NCBI RefSeq assembly: GCF_001418255.1
Contig: NZ_LIPV01000003.1
Coordinates: forward strand, 1-64,000
Reading direction: 5' to 3'
DNA: 64,000 nucleotides
Source: Thiomonas bhubaneswarensis
GTDB lineage: Bacteria > Pseudomonadota > Gammaproteobacteria > Burkholderiales > Burkholderiaceae_C
This document shows, one piece after another, positions 1 through 9,531 of the stretch. Position 1 is the first letter of the stretch. Each line of letters begins with the position of its first letter. The notes under the pieces are model-generated. The model had not been told where the DNA came from. It did no database searches and was given only the letters and a program-made list of their open reading frames with translations. Made by a program: the position numbers and the translations under genes.

Positions 1-1
1 C

Positions 2-358
<357 letters not shown>

Positions 359-376
359 ATCGTCCAACACAAACAG

Positions 377-415
377 CCGACACCGTTTGGCATCTTGACC
401 TACGGTGTCGGTTTT
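377..415 (+). terminator. Terminator or attenuator between tuf and rpsJ
   Basis: CCGACACCG (377-385) pairs with CGGTGTCGG (403-411) and is followed by TTTT. The stem is 9 bp with a 17-nt loop. It lies 18 bp after the tuf stop and about 20 bp before the rpsJ start, leaving no room for a full promoter after it. It probably acts as a partial terminator that lowers transcription from tuf into the S10 operon; that role is inferred. Confidence 0.55.
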
Positions 416-435
416 CGCTCTTTGAAGAGATCATC

Positions 436-747
436 ATGCAAAACCAAAAAATCCGTATTCGTCTGAAAGCCTTCGATTACAAGCTGATCGACCAGTCTGC
501 GATGGAAATTGTCGATACGGCCAAGCGTACCGGAGCTATCGTCAAAGGGCCGGTGCCGATGCCCACGCGCCTTCAGCGCTTCGACATTCTGCGTTCGCCG
601 CACGTCAACAAGACTTCGCGCGATCAGCTCGAAATTCGCACTCATCTGCGCCTCATGGATATCGTTGACCCGACGGACAAGACGGTCGATGCGCTGATGA
701 AGCTTGATCTGCCTGCTGGCGTTGACGTCGAAATCAAACTGCAGTGA
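436..747 (+). CDS. rpsJ: 30S ribosomal protein S10 (NusE)
   Basis: Protein of 103 residues matching S10 over its full length, with the landmark stretches [25 protein letters not shown] and [15 protein letters not shown]10 belongs to the 30S head and also works as NusE in transcription antitermination with NusB. The ATG at 436 was chosen because [11 protein letters not shown] is the normal N-terminus; the longer open frame upstream runs back through tuf in another frame. It is the first gene of the S10 operon, and a hairpin plus a promoter-like sequence separate it from rplC. Confidence 0.97.
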   Translation: MQNQKIRIRLKAFDYKLIDQSAMEIVDTAKRTGAIVKGPVPMPTRLQRFDILRSPHVNKTSRDQLEIRTHLRLMDIVDPTDKTVDALMKLDLPAGVDVEIKLQ

Positions 748-754
748 GCCTTTC

Positions 755-773
755 GCCTTGCGGAACGCAAGGC
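755..773 (+). other. Hairpin directly after rpsJ
   Basis: GCCTTGCG (755-762) and CGCAAGGC (766-773) form an 8-bp perfect stem with a GAA loop, 7 bases after the rpsJ stop. No U-run follows, so it is not a normal intrinsic terminator. It may be an mRNA processing or stability element. It overlaps the proposed -35 box of the rplC promoter. Confidence 0.5.
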
Positions 774-787
774 GCGTGATGTATGAT
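758..787 (+). promoter_or_regulatory. Candidate sigma-70 promoter for rplC onward
   Basis: TTGCGG (758-763), an 18-bp spacer and TATGAT (782-787) fit a sigma-70 promoter. The predicted transcript starts near 795 and gives an rplC leader of about 150 nt. The leader holds three short hairpins: CCCAGG/CCTGGG near 840-857, CCAG/CTGG near 880-890, and CCTGGC/GCCAGG near 912-931, the last just before the rplC ribosome binding site. Such a leader suits autogenous control by a ribosomal protein (L4 does this in E. coli), but no known leader class was recognised. Confidence 0.35.
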
Positions 788-943
788 TTAAGGCTTTCCT
801 TTTGGATCAGCTCCATGGCTATCTGAAAAGGGTGGCCTGACCCAGGTGTTAGCCTGGGCGGCGATGAGCAGTAGACGCCAGTAAAACTGGGGTCATTTGA
901 TAACTTACGGGCCTGGCCAATCGTAGCCAGGTAGGAGAAAACA

Positions 944-1606
944 ATGAGCTCACATTCAATGGGCCTTGTCACGCGCAAGGTCGGAATGACGCGTGTGTTC
1001 ACCGACGATGGGGAGTCCATCGCCGTCACCGTGCTGGATGCGTCCGGCAATCGGGTGTCGCAGGTGCGCACGCAAGAGGTGGATGGCTATAGTGCCGTTC
1101 AGGTGGCTTTCGGTTCTCGCAAGCCGTCACGTCTGACCAAGGGTCAGGCCGGCCACTTGGCCAAGGCTGGCGTGGAGCCGGCTGAAATCCTCAAGGAATT
1201 TGATCTGCCTGCCGACAAGGCGGCTGCATACGCGCCGGGTTCAACCGTGCCGGCCTCGCTGTTCCAGGTGGGGCAGATGGTGGATGCGCAAGGCATCTCG
1301 ATCGGCAAGGGTTTTGCCGGTTCGATCAAGCGCCACAATTTCTCGTCCAATCGCGCCTCGCACGGTAACTCGGTCACCACGCGTGCGCCGGGCTCCATCG
1401 GTATGGCGCAGGATCCCGGGCGCGTCTTCCCCGGCAAGCGCATGGCCGGTCAACTGGGCAACGAAACCGTGACCGTGCAAAACCTGGAAGTGGTCCGTAT
1501 CGACGAGGCCCGCCAACTCATTCTGGTCAAGGGTGCGGTGCCGGGTGCGCGTTCTGGCTTTGTGTTTCTGCGTCCCGCGGTCAAGTCTGCGGCAGGAGGT
1601 CAGTGA
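944..1606 (+). CDS. rplC: 50S ribosomal protein L3
   Basis: Protein of 220 residues, a normal length for L3, a 23S rRNA-binding protein needed early in 50S assembly. It contains [11 protein letters not shown] near the N-terminus and the extended loop [19 protein letters not shown] that reaches toward the peptidyl transferase centre. The glutamine methylated in E. coli L3 (Q150) is kept here as Q156. The ATG at 944 follows a good ribosome binding site (GTAGGAG). The N-terminus MSSHSMG is slightly longer than in E. coli; an internal ATG at 959 is the alternative start. The stop overlaps the start of rplD. Confidence 0.97.
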   Translation: MSSHSMGLVTRKVGMTRVFTDDGESIAVTVLDASGNRVSQVRTQEVDGYSAVQVAFGSRKPSRLTKGQAGHLAKAGVEPAEILKEFDLPADKAAAYAPGSTVPASLFQVGQMVDAQGISIGKGFAGSIKRHNFSSNRASHGNSVTTRAPGSIGMAQDPGRVFPGKRMAGQLGNETVTVQNLEVVRIDEARQLILVKGAVPGARSGFVFLRPAVKSAAGGQ

Positions 1607-2226
1607 TGCAGCTCGATTTTCTGAATGCGCAGGGTCAGCCTGCGGAAAAATTTGATGTCAGCCCGGAAGTCTTCGGCCGTGACTTCAACGAAGATCTGGT
1701 GCACCAGATCGTCATTGCCTACCAGGCCAATGCGCGTCTGGGCAATCGCGCCCAAAAGGACCGTGCGGTGGTCAAGCACTCGACACGCAAGCCCTGGAAG
1801 CAAAAGGGTACTGGCCGCGCACGCGCCGGTATGACCTCGTCGCCGCTGTGGCGCGGGGGCGGCAAGATTTTCCCGAATTCGCCTGACGAAAACTTCACGC
1901 ACAAGGTCAACAAGAAGGCTTACCGTGCCGGTATGCGTTCGCTGTTCTCGCAGCTCGCCCGTGAAGGTCGTCTCGTGGTGGTCGACAGCTTCACCGTCGA
2001 TGCTCCGAAGACCAAGCTCGTGGCCGAGAAGTGCAAGGCTATGGGGCTGGATTCGGTGATGATCATCGCCGAGGGCGCGGATGAGAATCTGTTCCTCGCC
2101 GCGCGCAATCTGCCGAATGTTCTGGTGGTCGAGCCGCGCTACGCCGATCCGCTGTCCCTGCTGTTCTACAAAAAGGTCGTGATGACCAAGGGCGCTGTCA
2201 GCCAACTTCAGGAGATGCTGTCATGA
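1606..2226 (+). CDS. rplD: 50S ribosomal protein L4
   Basis: Protein of 206 residues matching L4, which binds domain I of 23S rRNA and lines the exit tunnel. Visible motifs are [19 protein letters not shown] (the tunnel loop) and the following [13 protein letters not shown]. The ATG at 1606 lies 5 bases after the strong Shine-Dalgarno AGGAGGT inside the end of rplC; a GTG one codon upstream is a poorer candidate. It overlaps the rplC stop, indicating translational coupling. In E. coli L4 represses its own operon; whether it does so here is unknown. Confidence 0.97.
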   Translation: MQLDFLNAQGQPAEKFDVSPEVFGRDFNEDLVHQIVIAYQANARLGNRAQKDRAVVKHSTRKPWKQKGTGRARAGMTSSPLWRGGGKIFPNSPDENFTHKVNKKAYRAGMRSLFSQLAREGRLVVVDSFTVDAPKTKLVAEKCKAMGLDSVMIIAEGADENLFLAARNLPNVLVVEPRYADPLSLLFYKKVVMTKGAVSQLQEMLS

Positions 2227-2537
2227 CGCAAGCCGTTCTCAATCCGCAGCGCCTGATGCAGGTGCTCAGTGCGCCGGTCATTTCCGAAAAGGCTACCCTG
2301 GTTGCTGAAAAGCGTAATCAGGTGGTGTTTCGCGTCTTGCGTGACGCGACTAAACCCGAGATCAAGGCTGCTGTCGAGCTGCTGTTCAAGGTAGACGTCG
2401 AGTCGGTACAGGTCGCCAACATCAAGGGCAAGGTCAAGCGCACCGCACGTGGCACGGGCCGTCGCAATCATGTCAAGAAGGCCTATGTCTGCCTGAAGGC
2501 GGGACAAGAGCTGAATTTCGCGCAGGAGGGTGTCTAA
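2223..2537 (+). CDS. rplW: 50S ribosomal protein L23
   Basis: Protein of 104 residues with the L23 signatures [10 protein letters not shown] and [18 protein letters not shown], and a basic loop [15 protein letters not shown]23 sits at the tunnel exit and docks trigger factor and SRP. The start overlaps the rplD stop as ATGA, and the stop at 2537 directly abuts the rplB start, so the two are tightly coupled. Length is normal for the family. Confidence 0.97.
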   Translation: MTQAVLNPQRLMQVLSAPVISEKATLVAEKRNQVVFRVLRDATKPEIKAAVELLFKVDVESVQVANIKGKVKRTARGTGRRNHVKKAYVCLKAGQELNFAQEGV

Positions 2538-3362
2538 ATGCCCGTCGTCAAAGTCAAACCGACCTCGGCTGGTCGTCGCGCCGTCGTCAAGGTCTCGCAC
2601 CCGCACCTGTACAAGGGCGAACCCGAGCGTTCGCTGCTCGAGCCGCAATTCCAGAAGGCTGGCCGCAACAACAATGGTCACATCACCACGCGCCATCGCG
2701 GCGGTGGACACAAGCACCATTACCGTGTGGTCGACTTCCGCCGCGACAAGGACGGCATTCCGGCCAAGGTCGAGCGCATCGAGTACGACCCGAACCGTAC
2801 CGCTCACATCGCGTTGGTCTGCTACGCCGATGGCGAGCGCCGCTATATCATCGCACCGCGCAATCTCGAGGTGGGTGCCACGCTGATGAGCGGGTCCGAG
2901 GCGCCGATCCGTGCCGGCAATGCGTTGCCGATCCGGAACATTCCGGTGGGCTCGACGATTCACTGCATCGAGATGCAGCCGGGCAAGGGCGCGCAGATCG
3001 CCCGCTCCGCAGGCGCCTCTGCCGTGCTGCTGGCTCGCGAGGGCATCCACGCCCAGGTGCGCATGCGCTCGGGTGAAGTGCGCCGCATTCACATCGACTG
3101 CCGCGCCACGCTGGGCGAGGTCAGCAATGAAGAGCACAACCTGCGCCAGTACGGCAAGGCCGGCGCCATCCGCTGGAAGGGCATTCGACCGACGGTGCGC
3201 GGTGTCGCCATGAACCCGATCGATCACCCGCATGGTGGTGGTGAAGGCAAGACGGGTGAAGGCCGCGTGGCGGTCAGCCCGTGGGGCACGCCGACCAAGG
3301 GTTATCGCACCCGCAACAACAAGCGCACGCAGAACATGATCGTGTCGCGCCGTAAGAAGTAA
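2538..3362 (+). CDS. rplB: 50S ribosomal protein L2
   Basis: Protein of 274 residues, the usual length of L2, one of the most conserved 50S proteins and required for subunit association and peptidyl transferase assembly. The C-terminal [14 protein letters not shown] segment carries the conserved histidine near the catalytic centre. The N-terminal part has [11 protein letters not shown]. The ATG follows the rplW stop directly, with GCAGGAGGG as ribosome binding site inside rplW. Confidence 0.98.
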   Translation: MPVVKVKPTSAGRRAVVKVSHPHLYKGEPERSLLEPQFQKAGRNNNGHITTRHRGGGHKHHYRVVDFRRDKDGIPAKVERIEYDPNRTAHIALVCYADGERRYIIAPRNLEVGATLMSGSEAPIRAGNALPIRNIPVGSTIHCIEMQPGKGAQIARSAGASAVLLAREGIHAQVRMRSGEVRRIHIDCRATLGEVSNEEHNLRQYGKAGAIRWKGIRPTVRGVAMNPIDHPHGGGEGKTGEGRVAVSPWGTPTKGYRTRNNKRTQNMIVSRRKK

Positions 3363-3372
3363 GGGATAGCAC

Positions 3373-3648
3373 ATGGCTCGCTCACTCAAAAAAGGTCCGT
3401 TCTGCGACCAGCATCTGCTGAAGAAGGTCGAAGCTGCCGTCAGCACCAAGGACAAGCGCCCGGTCAAGACCTGGTCGCGTCGTTCCACCATCCTGCCCGA
3501 ATTCATCGGCCTGACGATCGCCGTGCACAACGGCAAACAGCATGTCCCGGTCTATGTGTCCGACCAGATGGTGGGCCACAAGCTTGGCGAATTCGCGCTG
3601 ACGCGGACATTCAAAGGACATCCCGCCGACAAAAAGGCGAAGAAGTAA
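3373..3648 (+). CDS. rpsS: 30S ribosomal protein S19
   Basis: Protein of 91 residues matching S19, a 30S head protein that forms a complex with S13. The start [16 protein letters not shown] and the core [22 protein letters not shown] are family hallmarks. It follows rplB by 10 bases, which contain only a weak ribosome binding site, and precedes rplV by 9 bases. Confidence 0.97.
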   Translation: MARSLKKGPFCDQHLLKKVEAAVSTKDKRPVKTWSRRSTILPEFIGLTIAVHNGKQHVPVYVSDQMVGHKLGEFALTRTFKGHPADKKAKK

Positions 3649-3657
3649 GGCAGACAC

Positions 3658-3987
3658 ATGGAAACTCGTGCAACCCTACGCGGCGTTCGCCTCTCGGCTC
3701 AGAAGGGCCGACTGGTGGCGGACCTGATCCGCGGTAAGAAAGTGGACTCCGCTTTGAACATCCTGGAGTTCTCGCCCAAGAAGGCCTCGGGCATCATCAA
3801 GAAAGTGCTGGAGTCGGCCATCGCCAACGCCGAGCACAACGATGGCGCCGATGTGGACGAACTGAAAGTGACCAAGATCATGGTGGAAGAGGGCTCGACC
3901 CTCAAGCGCTTCAGTGCGCGCGCCAAGGGCCGTGGCAATCGCATCAGCAAGCCCACCTGCCATATCTACATTCAAGTCGGGAACTGA
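3658..3987 (+). CDS. rplV: 50S ribosomal protein L22
   Basis: Protein of 109 residues of the L22 family, whose long beta-hairpin lines the exit tunnel near the macrolide site. Recognisable segments are [20 protein letters not shown] at the N-terminus and [16 protein letters not shown] at the C-terminal hairpin. It lies between rpsS and rpsC in the canonical S10 order. Confidence 0.97.
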   Translation: METRATLRGVRLSAQKGRLVADLIRGKKVDSALNILEFSPKKASGIIKKVLESAIANAEHNDGADVDELKVTKIMVEEGSTLKRFSARAKGRGNRISKPTCHIYIQVGN

Positions 3988-3994
3988 GGACGCT

Positions 3995-4807
3995 ATGGGA
4001 CAGAAAATTCATCCGACCGGCTTCCGCCTCGCCGTCACCCGTGGCTGGGCTTCGCGCTGGTATGCACCGAGCACCCAGTACGCCAAGATGCTCAGCGAAG
4101 ACATCATGGTCCGCGAGTACCTGGCCAAGCGTCTGAAGAATGCCTCGGTGTCGCGCGTGCTCATCGAGCGCCCGGCCAAGAATGCCCGCATCACCATTTA
4201 CAGCGCCCGCCCCGGTGTGGTGATCGGCAAGAAGGGCGAGGACATCGAAAACCTGAAGGCCGAACTCACCAAGCGTCTGGGCGTGCCGGTCGCAGTGGAC
4301 ATCGAAGAAGTGCGCAAGCCCGAGATCGATGCCCAGCTGATTGCCGACTCCATCACCCAGCAGCTCGAAAAGCGCATCCAGTTCCGCCGCGCCATGAAAC
4401 GCGCGATGCAGAACGCCATGCGCATGGGCGCGCAGGGCATCAAGATCATGTCGGCGGGGCGACTCAACGGCATCGAAATTGCGCGTACCGAGTGGTATCG
4501 CGAAGGCCGTGTGCCGCTGCAGACGCTGCGTGCGAACATCGATTACGCGACGTCCGAAGCCAAGACCACCTATGGTGTCATCGGCGTGAAGGTGTGGGTT
4601 TACAAGGGCGACACCCCAGGCAAGGGAGCCGTCGTTCCGGCCAAGGCCGAGCCCGCCGCGCCTGAAGAAGATCGGCGCAGCCGCCGCCCCGGCACAGCCC
4701 GCCCGTCGGGTGCCCGCCGCGCCGCGCCGTCTGCCGATGGCGAAAAATCCGTTGCAGTCAAGCGCGTACGCAAACCGGCTCAGTCCGGTGGTGCGACCGG
4801 CGCTTAA
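3995..4807 (+). CDS. rpsC: 30S ribosomal protein S3
   Basis: Protein of 270 residues. The N-terminus [18 protein letters not shown] and the KH motif [13 protein letters not shown] identify S3, which shapes the mRNA entry channel and contributes to helicase activity. The start was set at 3995, 8 bases after the rplV stop, rather than at the longer open frame beginning inside rplV. Compared with the 233-residue E. coli protein there is a C-terminal tail of roughly 40 residues rich in Ala, Arg and Pro, a length often seen in betaproteobacteria. Confidence 0.97.
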   Translation: MGQKIHPTGFRLAVTRGWASRWYAPSTQYAKMLSEDIMVREYLAKRLKNASVSRVLIERPAKNARITIYSARPGVVIGKKGEDIENLKAELTKRLGVPVAVDIEEVRKPEIDAQLIADSITQQLEKRIQFRRAMKRAMQNAMRMGAQGIKIMSAGRLNGIEIARTEWYREGRVPLQTLRANIDYATSEAKTTYGVIGVKVWVYKGDTPGKGAVVPAKAEPAAPEEDRRSRRPGTARPSGARRAAPSADGEKSVAVKRVRKPAQSGGATGA

Positions 4808-4818
4808 GGAGAGAATTC

Positions 4819-5235
4819 ATGCTACAACCCGCTCGTCGCAAATACCGCAAGGAGCAGAAGGGCCGCAACACGGGCCTGGCCACACGCGGCGCCACCGTGG
4901 CCTTCGGTGAGTTCGGCCTGAAGGCGACCACCCGTGGTCGTATCACCGCACGCCAGATCGAATCGGCCCGTCGCGCGATCTCCCGTCACGTCAAGCGTGG
5001 CGGCCGCATCTGGATTCGGGTGTTCCCGGACAAGCCGATTTCCATCAAGCCTGCCGAGGTGCGCATGGGTAACGGCAAGGGCAACCCCGAGTACTACGTT
5101 TCGGAAATTCAACCGGGCCGTGTGCTTTACGAAATCGAGGGTGTGCCCGAGGCCATCGCGCGCGAGGCTTTCGAGCTCGCCGCGGCCAAGCTGCCTTTCC
5201 GCACCACCTTTGTCTCGCGCCAGATCGGCGCTTAA
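4819..5235 (+). CDS. rplP: 50S ribosomal protein L16
   Basis: Protein of 138 residues matching L16, a late-assembling 50S protein near the A-site tRNA elbow. It begins [17 protein letters not shown] and includes [18 protein letters not shown], the loop whose arginine is hydroxylated in E. coli. A clear AAGGAGAG site precedes the ATG. It sits between rpsC and rpmC in the normal order. Confidence 0.97.
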   Translation: MLQPARRKYRKEQKGRNTGLATRGATVAFGEFGLKATTRGRITARQIESARRAISRHVKRGGRIWIRVFPDKPISIKPAEVRMGNGKGNPEYYVSEIQPGRVLYEIEGVPEAIAREAFELAAAKLPFRTTFVSRQIGA

Positions 5236-5245
5236 GGAGAGCGAT

Positions 5246-5452
5246 ATGAAATCCACCGCTCAACTCACCGAACTGCGCGCCAAGGACATTCCTGCGCTGC
5301 AGACCGAACTCGACAGTCTGCTCAAGGCTCACTTCAATCTGCGCATGCAGAAGGGCACTCAGCAGCTTCAGAACACGAGCCAGCTTGGCAACACCAAGCG
5401 TGCCATCGCGCGGGTTCGTACCCTGATTCAAGAAAAGAAGGCCAAGGGTTAA
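5246..5452 (+). CDS. rpmC: 50S ribosomal protein L29
   Basis: Protein of 68 residues, helical and basic, with the L29 pattern [27 protein letters not shown]29 sits next to L23 at the tunnel exit. The ATG at 5246 follows TAAGGAGAG. A longer open frame in the same phase runs upstream across rplP, but rplP is unmistakable in its own frame, so the short form is correct. The stop is 3 bases before rpsQ. Confidence 0.96.
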   Translation: MKSTAQLTELRAKDIPALQTELDSLLKAHFNLRMQKGTQQLQNTSQLGNTKRAIARVRTLIQEKKAKG

Positions 5453-5455
5453 GCC

Positions 5456-5722
5456 ATGACTGAACAAAAGAAAGTCCAGCGCACGCTGGTCGGCCGCGTG
5501 GTCAGTGACAAGCGTCAGAAGACGGTGACCGTTCTGGTCGAGCGTCGCATCCAGCACCCGATCTATGGCAAGTTCATTGCGCGCTCGAAGAAATACAGCG
5601 CGCATGACGAATCAGGTCAATATCACCTCAACGACGTGGTCGAGATCGCCGAGTCGCGTCCGATCTCCAAGACCAAGTCGTGGGTTGTCAGCCGCCTGAT
5701 CACCAAGGGTCAAGTCATCTGA
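5456..5722 (+). CDS. rpsQ: 30S ribosomal protein S17
   Basis: Protein of 88 residues with the S17 signatures [22 protein letters not shown] and [14 protein letters not shown]17 binds 16S rRNA early in 30S assembly. It is the last gene of this operon: instead of continuing into rplN (L14) as in E. coli, the operon ends in a strong terminator and gdhA follows. The spc operon must therefore lie elsewhere. Confidence 0.97.
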   Translation: MTEQKKVQRTLVGRVVSDKRQKTVTVLVERRIQHPIYGKFIARSKKYSAHDESGQYHLNDVVEIAESRPISKTKSWVVSRLITKGQVI

Positions 5723-5766
5723 TTGCTTCTGTTCCGATCTATTCGCATCTGATCGCTGAAGCATCG

Positions 5767-5823
5767 AAGCCCATCGCCCGTTTGTGCCACAGTCATGTGG
5801 GGCAAGCGGGCGATGGGCTTTTT
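5767..5823 (+). terminator. Strong intrinsic terminator of the S10 operon
   Basis: AAGCCCATCGCCCG (5767-5780) pairs perfectly with CGGGCGATGGGCTT (5807-5820) and runs into TTTTT. The loop holds a further near-perfect pairing of TTTGTGCCACA with TGTGGGGCAAG, so the whole element is one long hairpin. It lies 44 bases after the rpsQ stop. Confidence 0.88.
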
Positions 5824-5896
5824 GCCTGAGACGAGTCTGAACCTGTCAGGATTGCTTTCAGGTCTTTCCAACGCATACGGCCCACCGGAGGCCGTC

Positions 5897-6010
5897 ATGA
5901 GTGTGAGCGACTACAGTATCAGCAGGGCACACAACGCCCTGCCCGCGTCAAGGTATTACAAGGCCTTGTGCGATACGGCGCATCACAACACTCGAATGGA
6001 GACGCAATGA
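5897..6010 (+). CDS. Small ORF translationally coupled to gdhA (37 aa, possible leader peptide)
   Basis: An ATG at 5897 follows GGAGG (5887-5891) by 5 bases, a better ribosome binding site than that of gdhA itself. The frame runs 37 residues ([20 protein letters not shown]...) and its TGA overlaps the gdhA ATG as ATGA. The peptide has no signal sequence, no membrane segment and no homolog I recognise. Inside it, GCAGGGC (5922-5928) and GCCCTGC (5936-5942) can form a hairpin. The arrangement suggests that translating this ORF feeds ribosomes to gdhA. It may be a regulatory upstream ORF or simply a chance frame; conservation would decide. Confidence 0.45.
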   Translation: MSVSDYSISRAHNALPASRYYKALCDTAHHNTRMETQ

Positions 6011-7320
6011 AAGCCTCAGCATCCACCGCGGCCGCGGCAACCTCGCCCACGTGCTCACTGTCCTACATCCACCCCGAAGCCGACAGTCCCTGGCTGACCT
6101 ATCTTGCCCAGGTCGACCGCGTCCTGCCGCATCTGGGCCATCTCGCGCGCTGGGGCGAAACGCTCAAGCGCCCGAAGCGCGCACTCATTGTCGATGTGCC
6201 CATCGAGATGGACGACGGCTCGGTACGGCACTTCGAGGGTTATCGGGTGCAGCACAACCTGTCACGCGGGCCGGGCAAGGGCGGGGTGCGCTATCACCCC
6301 AACGTCACGCTGGAAGAGGTGATGGCGCTATCAGCCTGGATGACGATCAAGAATGCCGCTGTCGGTCTTCCGTATGGTGGCGCAAAGGGCGGCATAAGGG
6401 TGACGCCGTCGGAGCTCTCTCACAAGGAACTGGAACGCCTGACTCGCCGCTATACCAGCGAGATCGGCATCATCATCGGGCCGCAGCAGGACATTCCTGC
6501 GCCGGACGTCAACACCAACGGACAGATCATGGCGTGGATGATGGACACCTATTCGATGAACGTCGGGGCCACGGCCACGGGTGTCGTCACGGGTAAGCCC
6601 ATACCGCTCGGAGGTTCGCTCGGTCGGGTCAAGGCCACGGGGCGCGGCGTGTTCGTGACCGGCCGAGAGGCGCTGCGACGGCTCGGCCATGAGATCAAGG
6701 GCCTGCGTATCGCGGTGCAGGGGTTCGGCAATGTGGGAGGCACTGCGGCCGAACTGTTCGCCGCCACGGGCGCGCACATCGTGGCGGTTCAGGACCACAC
6801 GGGCACCATCATCGAGGAAAAAGGCCTCGACATCGGCGCCCTGCAAGCGCATGTCGAACGTCATGGCGGGGTTGCCGGATTTCCGGGTGCTCAAAGCGCC
6901 CGCAACGAGGATTTCTGGGAGGTGCGCTGCGATGTGCTGATTCCGGCGGCGTTGGAGGGGCAACTCACGGCCGAGCGCGCCCGCAAGACCACGGCCAAGG
7001 TGATTCTGGAGGGCGCCAACGGGCCCACGCTGCCCGCGGCCGACGATGTCTTCGCCAGCCGGGGCATCCTGGTCGTGCCGGACGTCATCTGCAACGCCGG
7101 TGGGGTCACGGTGTCGTACTTCGAGTGGGTGCAGGATTTCTCGAGCTTCTTCTGGGACGAGGACGACATCAACGCCAGGCTGGACAAGATTCTGGGCAAT
7201 GCCTTTGCCCGCATCTGGGACACGTCCGAACAGCTCAAGATCAGTCTGCGCACGGCCGCGTTCGCGGTGGCTTGCGAACGCGTGTTGCAGGCACGGGAAG
7301 AGCGCGGGCTCTATCCCTGA
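6007..7320 (+). CDS. gdhA: Glutamate dehydrogenase (Glu/Leu/Phe/Val dehydrogenase family)
   Basis: Protein of 437 residues of the hexameric glutamate dehydrogenase family, interconverting glutamate with 2-oxoglutarate and ammonia. The substrate-binding part has [11 protein letters not shown] and [12 protein letters not shown] with the catalytic lysine, and [17 protein letters not shown]. The nucleotide domain has [16 protein letters not shown]. Coenzyme preference (NAD or NADP) cannot be read safely from the sequence. The ATG at 6007 was preferred over an in-frame start 39 bases upstream because GGAG lies just before it. It stands alone after the S10 terminator, and rarD converges on it. Confidence 0.95.
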   Translation: MKASASTAAAATSPTCSLSYIHPEADSPWLTYLAQVDRVLPHLGHLARWGETLKRPKRALIVDVPIEMDDGSVRHFEGYRVQHNLSRGPGKGGVRYHPNVTLEEVMALSAWMTIKNAAVGLPYGGAKGGIRVTPSELSHKELERLTRRYTSEIGIIIGPQQDIPAPDVNTNGQIMAWMMDTYSMNVGATATGVVTGKPIPLGGSLGRVKATGRGVFVTGREALRRLGHEIKGLRIAVQGFGNVGGTAAELFAATGAHIVAVQDHTGTIIEEKGLDIGALQAHVERHGGVAGFPGAQSARNEDFWEVRCDVLIPAALEGQLTAERARKTTAKVILEGANGPTLPAADDVFASRGILVVPDVICNAGGVTVSYFEWVQDFSSFFWDEDDINARLDKILGNAFARIWDTSEQLKISLRTAAFAVACERVLQAREERGLYP

Positions 7321-7339
7321 GGCGATCCGGCGGGCGCGA

Positions 7340-8269
7340 TCATAGCCTGGACGACGAAGCTGCCGCGGTCTCTCCCATGCCGGGCGCGGCCTTCAGCACG
7401 GGCCGAGCCCAGGCCACCCGCAGGCCGTCGATGAGAAATACCGCCAGCCCCAACCAGACCAATCCGAAGCCGATCACCTTCGCGGTGGCGAAGGGCTCGT
7501 GATAGAGCAACACGCCCAGTGCAAGTTGCAGGCTGGGTGTGATGTACTGCAACACGCCCAGCAGGGTCATCGACATCCGCCGGGCTCCAGCGGCAAACAG
7601 CAGCAGCGGGATGGTGGTGACCGGGCCTGCTGCCACCAACAGCGCCTGGGTGGACAGATCGGCCGAGGCGAAGGCATTGCTGCCGTGCATGCTCAGCCAG
7701 AACAGATAGCTCGCGGCCACTGGGAACAGCACCGCCGTCTCCACTGCCAGCCCCTCAAGGGCGCCGAGCGGTGCGGTCTTGCGCAACAGCGCATAGCCGC
7801 CGAAGGTCAAAGCCAGGCTGAGGCTGATCCAGGGTACATGCCCGAGTTCAAGAGCCATGCTGCTCACCCCCACCGCGGCGATCAGCAGCGCGATCCACTG
7901 CATGCGGCGAAGGCGCTCGTGAAGCAGCACCGAGCCCAGAGCCACGTTGACCAGGGGATTGATGTAATAGCCCAGGCTCGCGTCTACCACATGGTTGCTG
8001 TTGACCGACCAGATGTAGATGCCCCAATTGGCCGACAACAACACGGCGCTGAGCGCGAACCGCGCCAGCACGGCCGGTTGCTCGCGCAAGACCCTGATCC
8101 ATGCCCAGCGCTTGAGCACGATCAGCAGCAGCGCCACGAACAGCAGCGACCACGCCATGCGGTGGGCCAGAATCTGCAAGGACGGGATCTGTTCCAGCGC
8201 CTTGAAATACAGCGGAAACAGCCCCCAGATGACATACGCCGCCAGGGCGTAGACGATGCCGGAATTCAT
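7340..8269 (-). CDS. rarD: RarD protein, EamA/DMT-superfamily permease
   Basis: Protein of 309 residues with about ten hydrophobic helices and the RarD-type start MNSGIVYALAAYVIWGLFPLYFKAL. The EamA domains occupy the two halves of the protein. RarD proteins belong to the drug/metabolite transporter superfamily; their substrate is unsettled. It converges on gdhA with only 19 bases between stops and lies downstream of ychF on the same strand. Confidence 0.9.
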   Translation of the reverse strand: MNSGIVYALAAYVIWGLFPLYFKALEQIPSLQILAHRMAWSLLFVALLLIVLKRWAWIRVLREQPAVLARFALSAVLLSANWGIYIWSVNSNHVVDASLGYYINPLVNVALGSVLLHERLRRMQWIALLIAAVGVSSMALELGHVPWISLSLALTFGGYALLRKTAPLGALEGLAVETAVLFPVAASYLFWLSMHGSNAFASADLSTQALLVAAGPVTTIPLLLFAAGARRMSMTLLGVLQYITPSLQLALGVLLYHEPFATAKVIGFGLVWLGLAVFLIDGLRVAWARPVLKAAPGMGETAAASSSRL

Positions 8270-8378
8270 GTGAACGGTCGTTTTTTGGTTTGATGCCCTT
8301 GCCGCCTCGTGCGAGGTGCGAAGGCCGAACCGCTCACTTTAACTGGCGGCGCAGATTTCTGCTGCGCTGGGGCCGAGG

Positions 8379-9470
8379 TCAGACGTTGAATAGGAAGTGC
8401 AGCACATCGCCATCCTTGACGATGTAGTCCTTGCCTTCGGCGCGCATCTTGCCCGCGTCCTTGGCGCCTTGTTCGCCGCCGTAGTGAATGAAGTCGTCGA
8501 AGGCGATGGTCTGGGCGCGGATGAAACCGCGCTCGAAATCGGTGTGGATCACAGCGGCGGCCTGCGGGGCCGTGGCGCCGATGCGCACCGTCCAGGCTCT
8601 CACTTCCTTGACGCCTGCGGTGAAGTAGGTCTGTAGCCCGAGCAGCTTGAACGCGGCGCGGATCAGGCGATTCAGGCCGGGCTCTTCCAGGCCGAGATCG
8701 GCGAGGAAAGGCTGCTTTTCTTCGGCATCGAGCCCGGCGAGTTCGCTCTCGAGCTTGGCGCAGATAGCCACGACCGGTGCATTCTCCTTGGCCGCATACT
8801 CGCGCAGCCGGTCCAGGTGGGGGTTGTTCTCGAACCCGTCCTCCATGACGTTGCCGACGAACATCGCAGGCTTGGCGGTGATTAGGCACAGCGGTGCGAT
8901 CAGGGCAAGCTCTTCTGCGCTCAAGCCCAGTGCGCGCACCGGACGCGCCTCGTTGAGCGCAGGAATGATGCGTTCGAGCAGATCGGCCACGCGCTTGGCG
9001 TCCTTGTCTCCGGCGCGTGCCTGCTTATTCATGCGGTGCAGACTTTTCTCGGCCGTGCCCAGGTCGGCCAGGCACAACTCGGTCTGGATCACCGCGATGT
9101 CGGAAATTGGATCGACCCGTCCAGCGACGTGAATCACATTCGGGTCTTCAAAGCAGCGCACCACGTTGATGATGGCATCGGTCTCGCGGATGTGGGCCAG
9201 AAACTGATTGCCCAGCCCCTCGCCCTGGCTGGCCCCGGCCACGAGCCCGGCGATATCGACAAACTCGACCACAGCGGGAATGACGCGCTGGGGCTTGACG
9301 ATGGCGGCCAACTGATCGAGCCGCGGGTCAGGCAGTTCGACGATGCCGGTGTTGGGCTCAATGGTGCAGAAGGGGTAGTTTTCTGCCGGAATGGCGCTTT
9401 GGGTCAGCGCATTGAAGAGGGTGGACTTGCCCACGTTGGGCAGGCCCACGATGCCGCATTTCAGGCTCAT
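8379..9470 (-). CDS. ychF: Redox-regulated ATPase YchF (OBG family)
   Basis: Protein of 363 residues, exactly the usual YchF length. It starts [23 protein letters not shown] with the P-loop GLPNVGKS, and the G4 position is NVMED in place of the NKxD of true GTPases, as expected for this ATP-preferring subfamily. The C-terminal TGS domain includes [21 protein letters not shown]. YchF binds ribosomes and affects translation and oxidative stress responses. The in-frame extension upstream to 9512 is rejected because MSLKCGIVG is the conserved N-terminus. Confidence 0.96.
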   Translation of the reverse strand: MSLKCGIVGLPNVGKSTLFNALTQSAIPAENYPFCTIEPNTGIVELPDPRLDQLAAIVKPQRVIPAVVEFVDIAGLVAGASQGEGLGNQFLAHIRETDAIINVVRCFEDPNVIHVAGRVDPISDIAVIQTELCLADLGTAEKSLHRMNKQARAGDKDAKRVADLLERIIPALNEARPVRALGLSAEELALIAPLCLITAKPAMFVGNVMEDGFENNPHLDRLREYAAKENAPVVAICAKLESELAGLDAEEKQPFLADLGLEEPGLNRLIRAAFKLLGLQTYFTAGVKEVRAWTVRIGATAPQAAAVIHTDFERGFIRAQTIAFDDFIHYGGEQGAKDAGKMRAEGKDYIVKDGDVLHFLFNV

Positions 9471-9531
9471 GGTGGGTGGGTGTGAGAGGGGGCGCCAAGC
9501 GAGCGCAATCACTCATTTTAAGCCCCGGCCT

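Noticed and set aside
2208-3536. Open frame of 442 codons on the minus strand across L23, L2 and S19
   Set aside because: Antisense to highly conserved ribosomal protein genes, with no domain seen.
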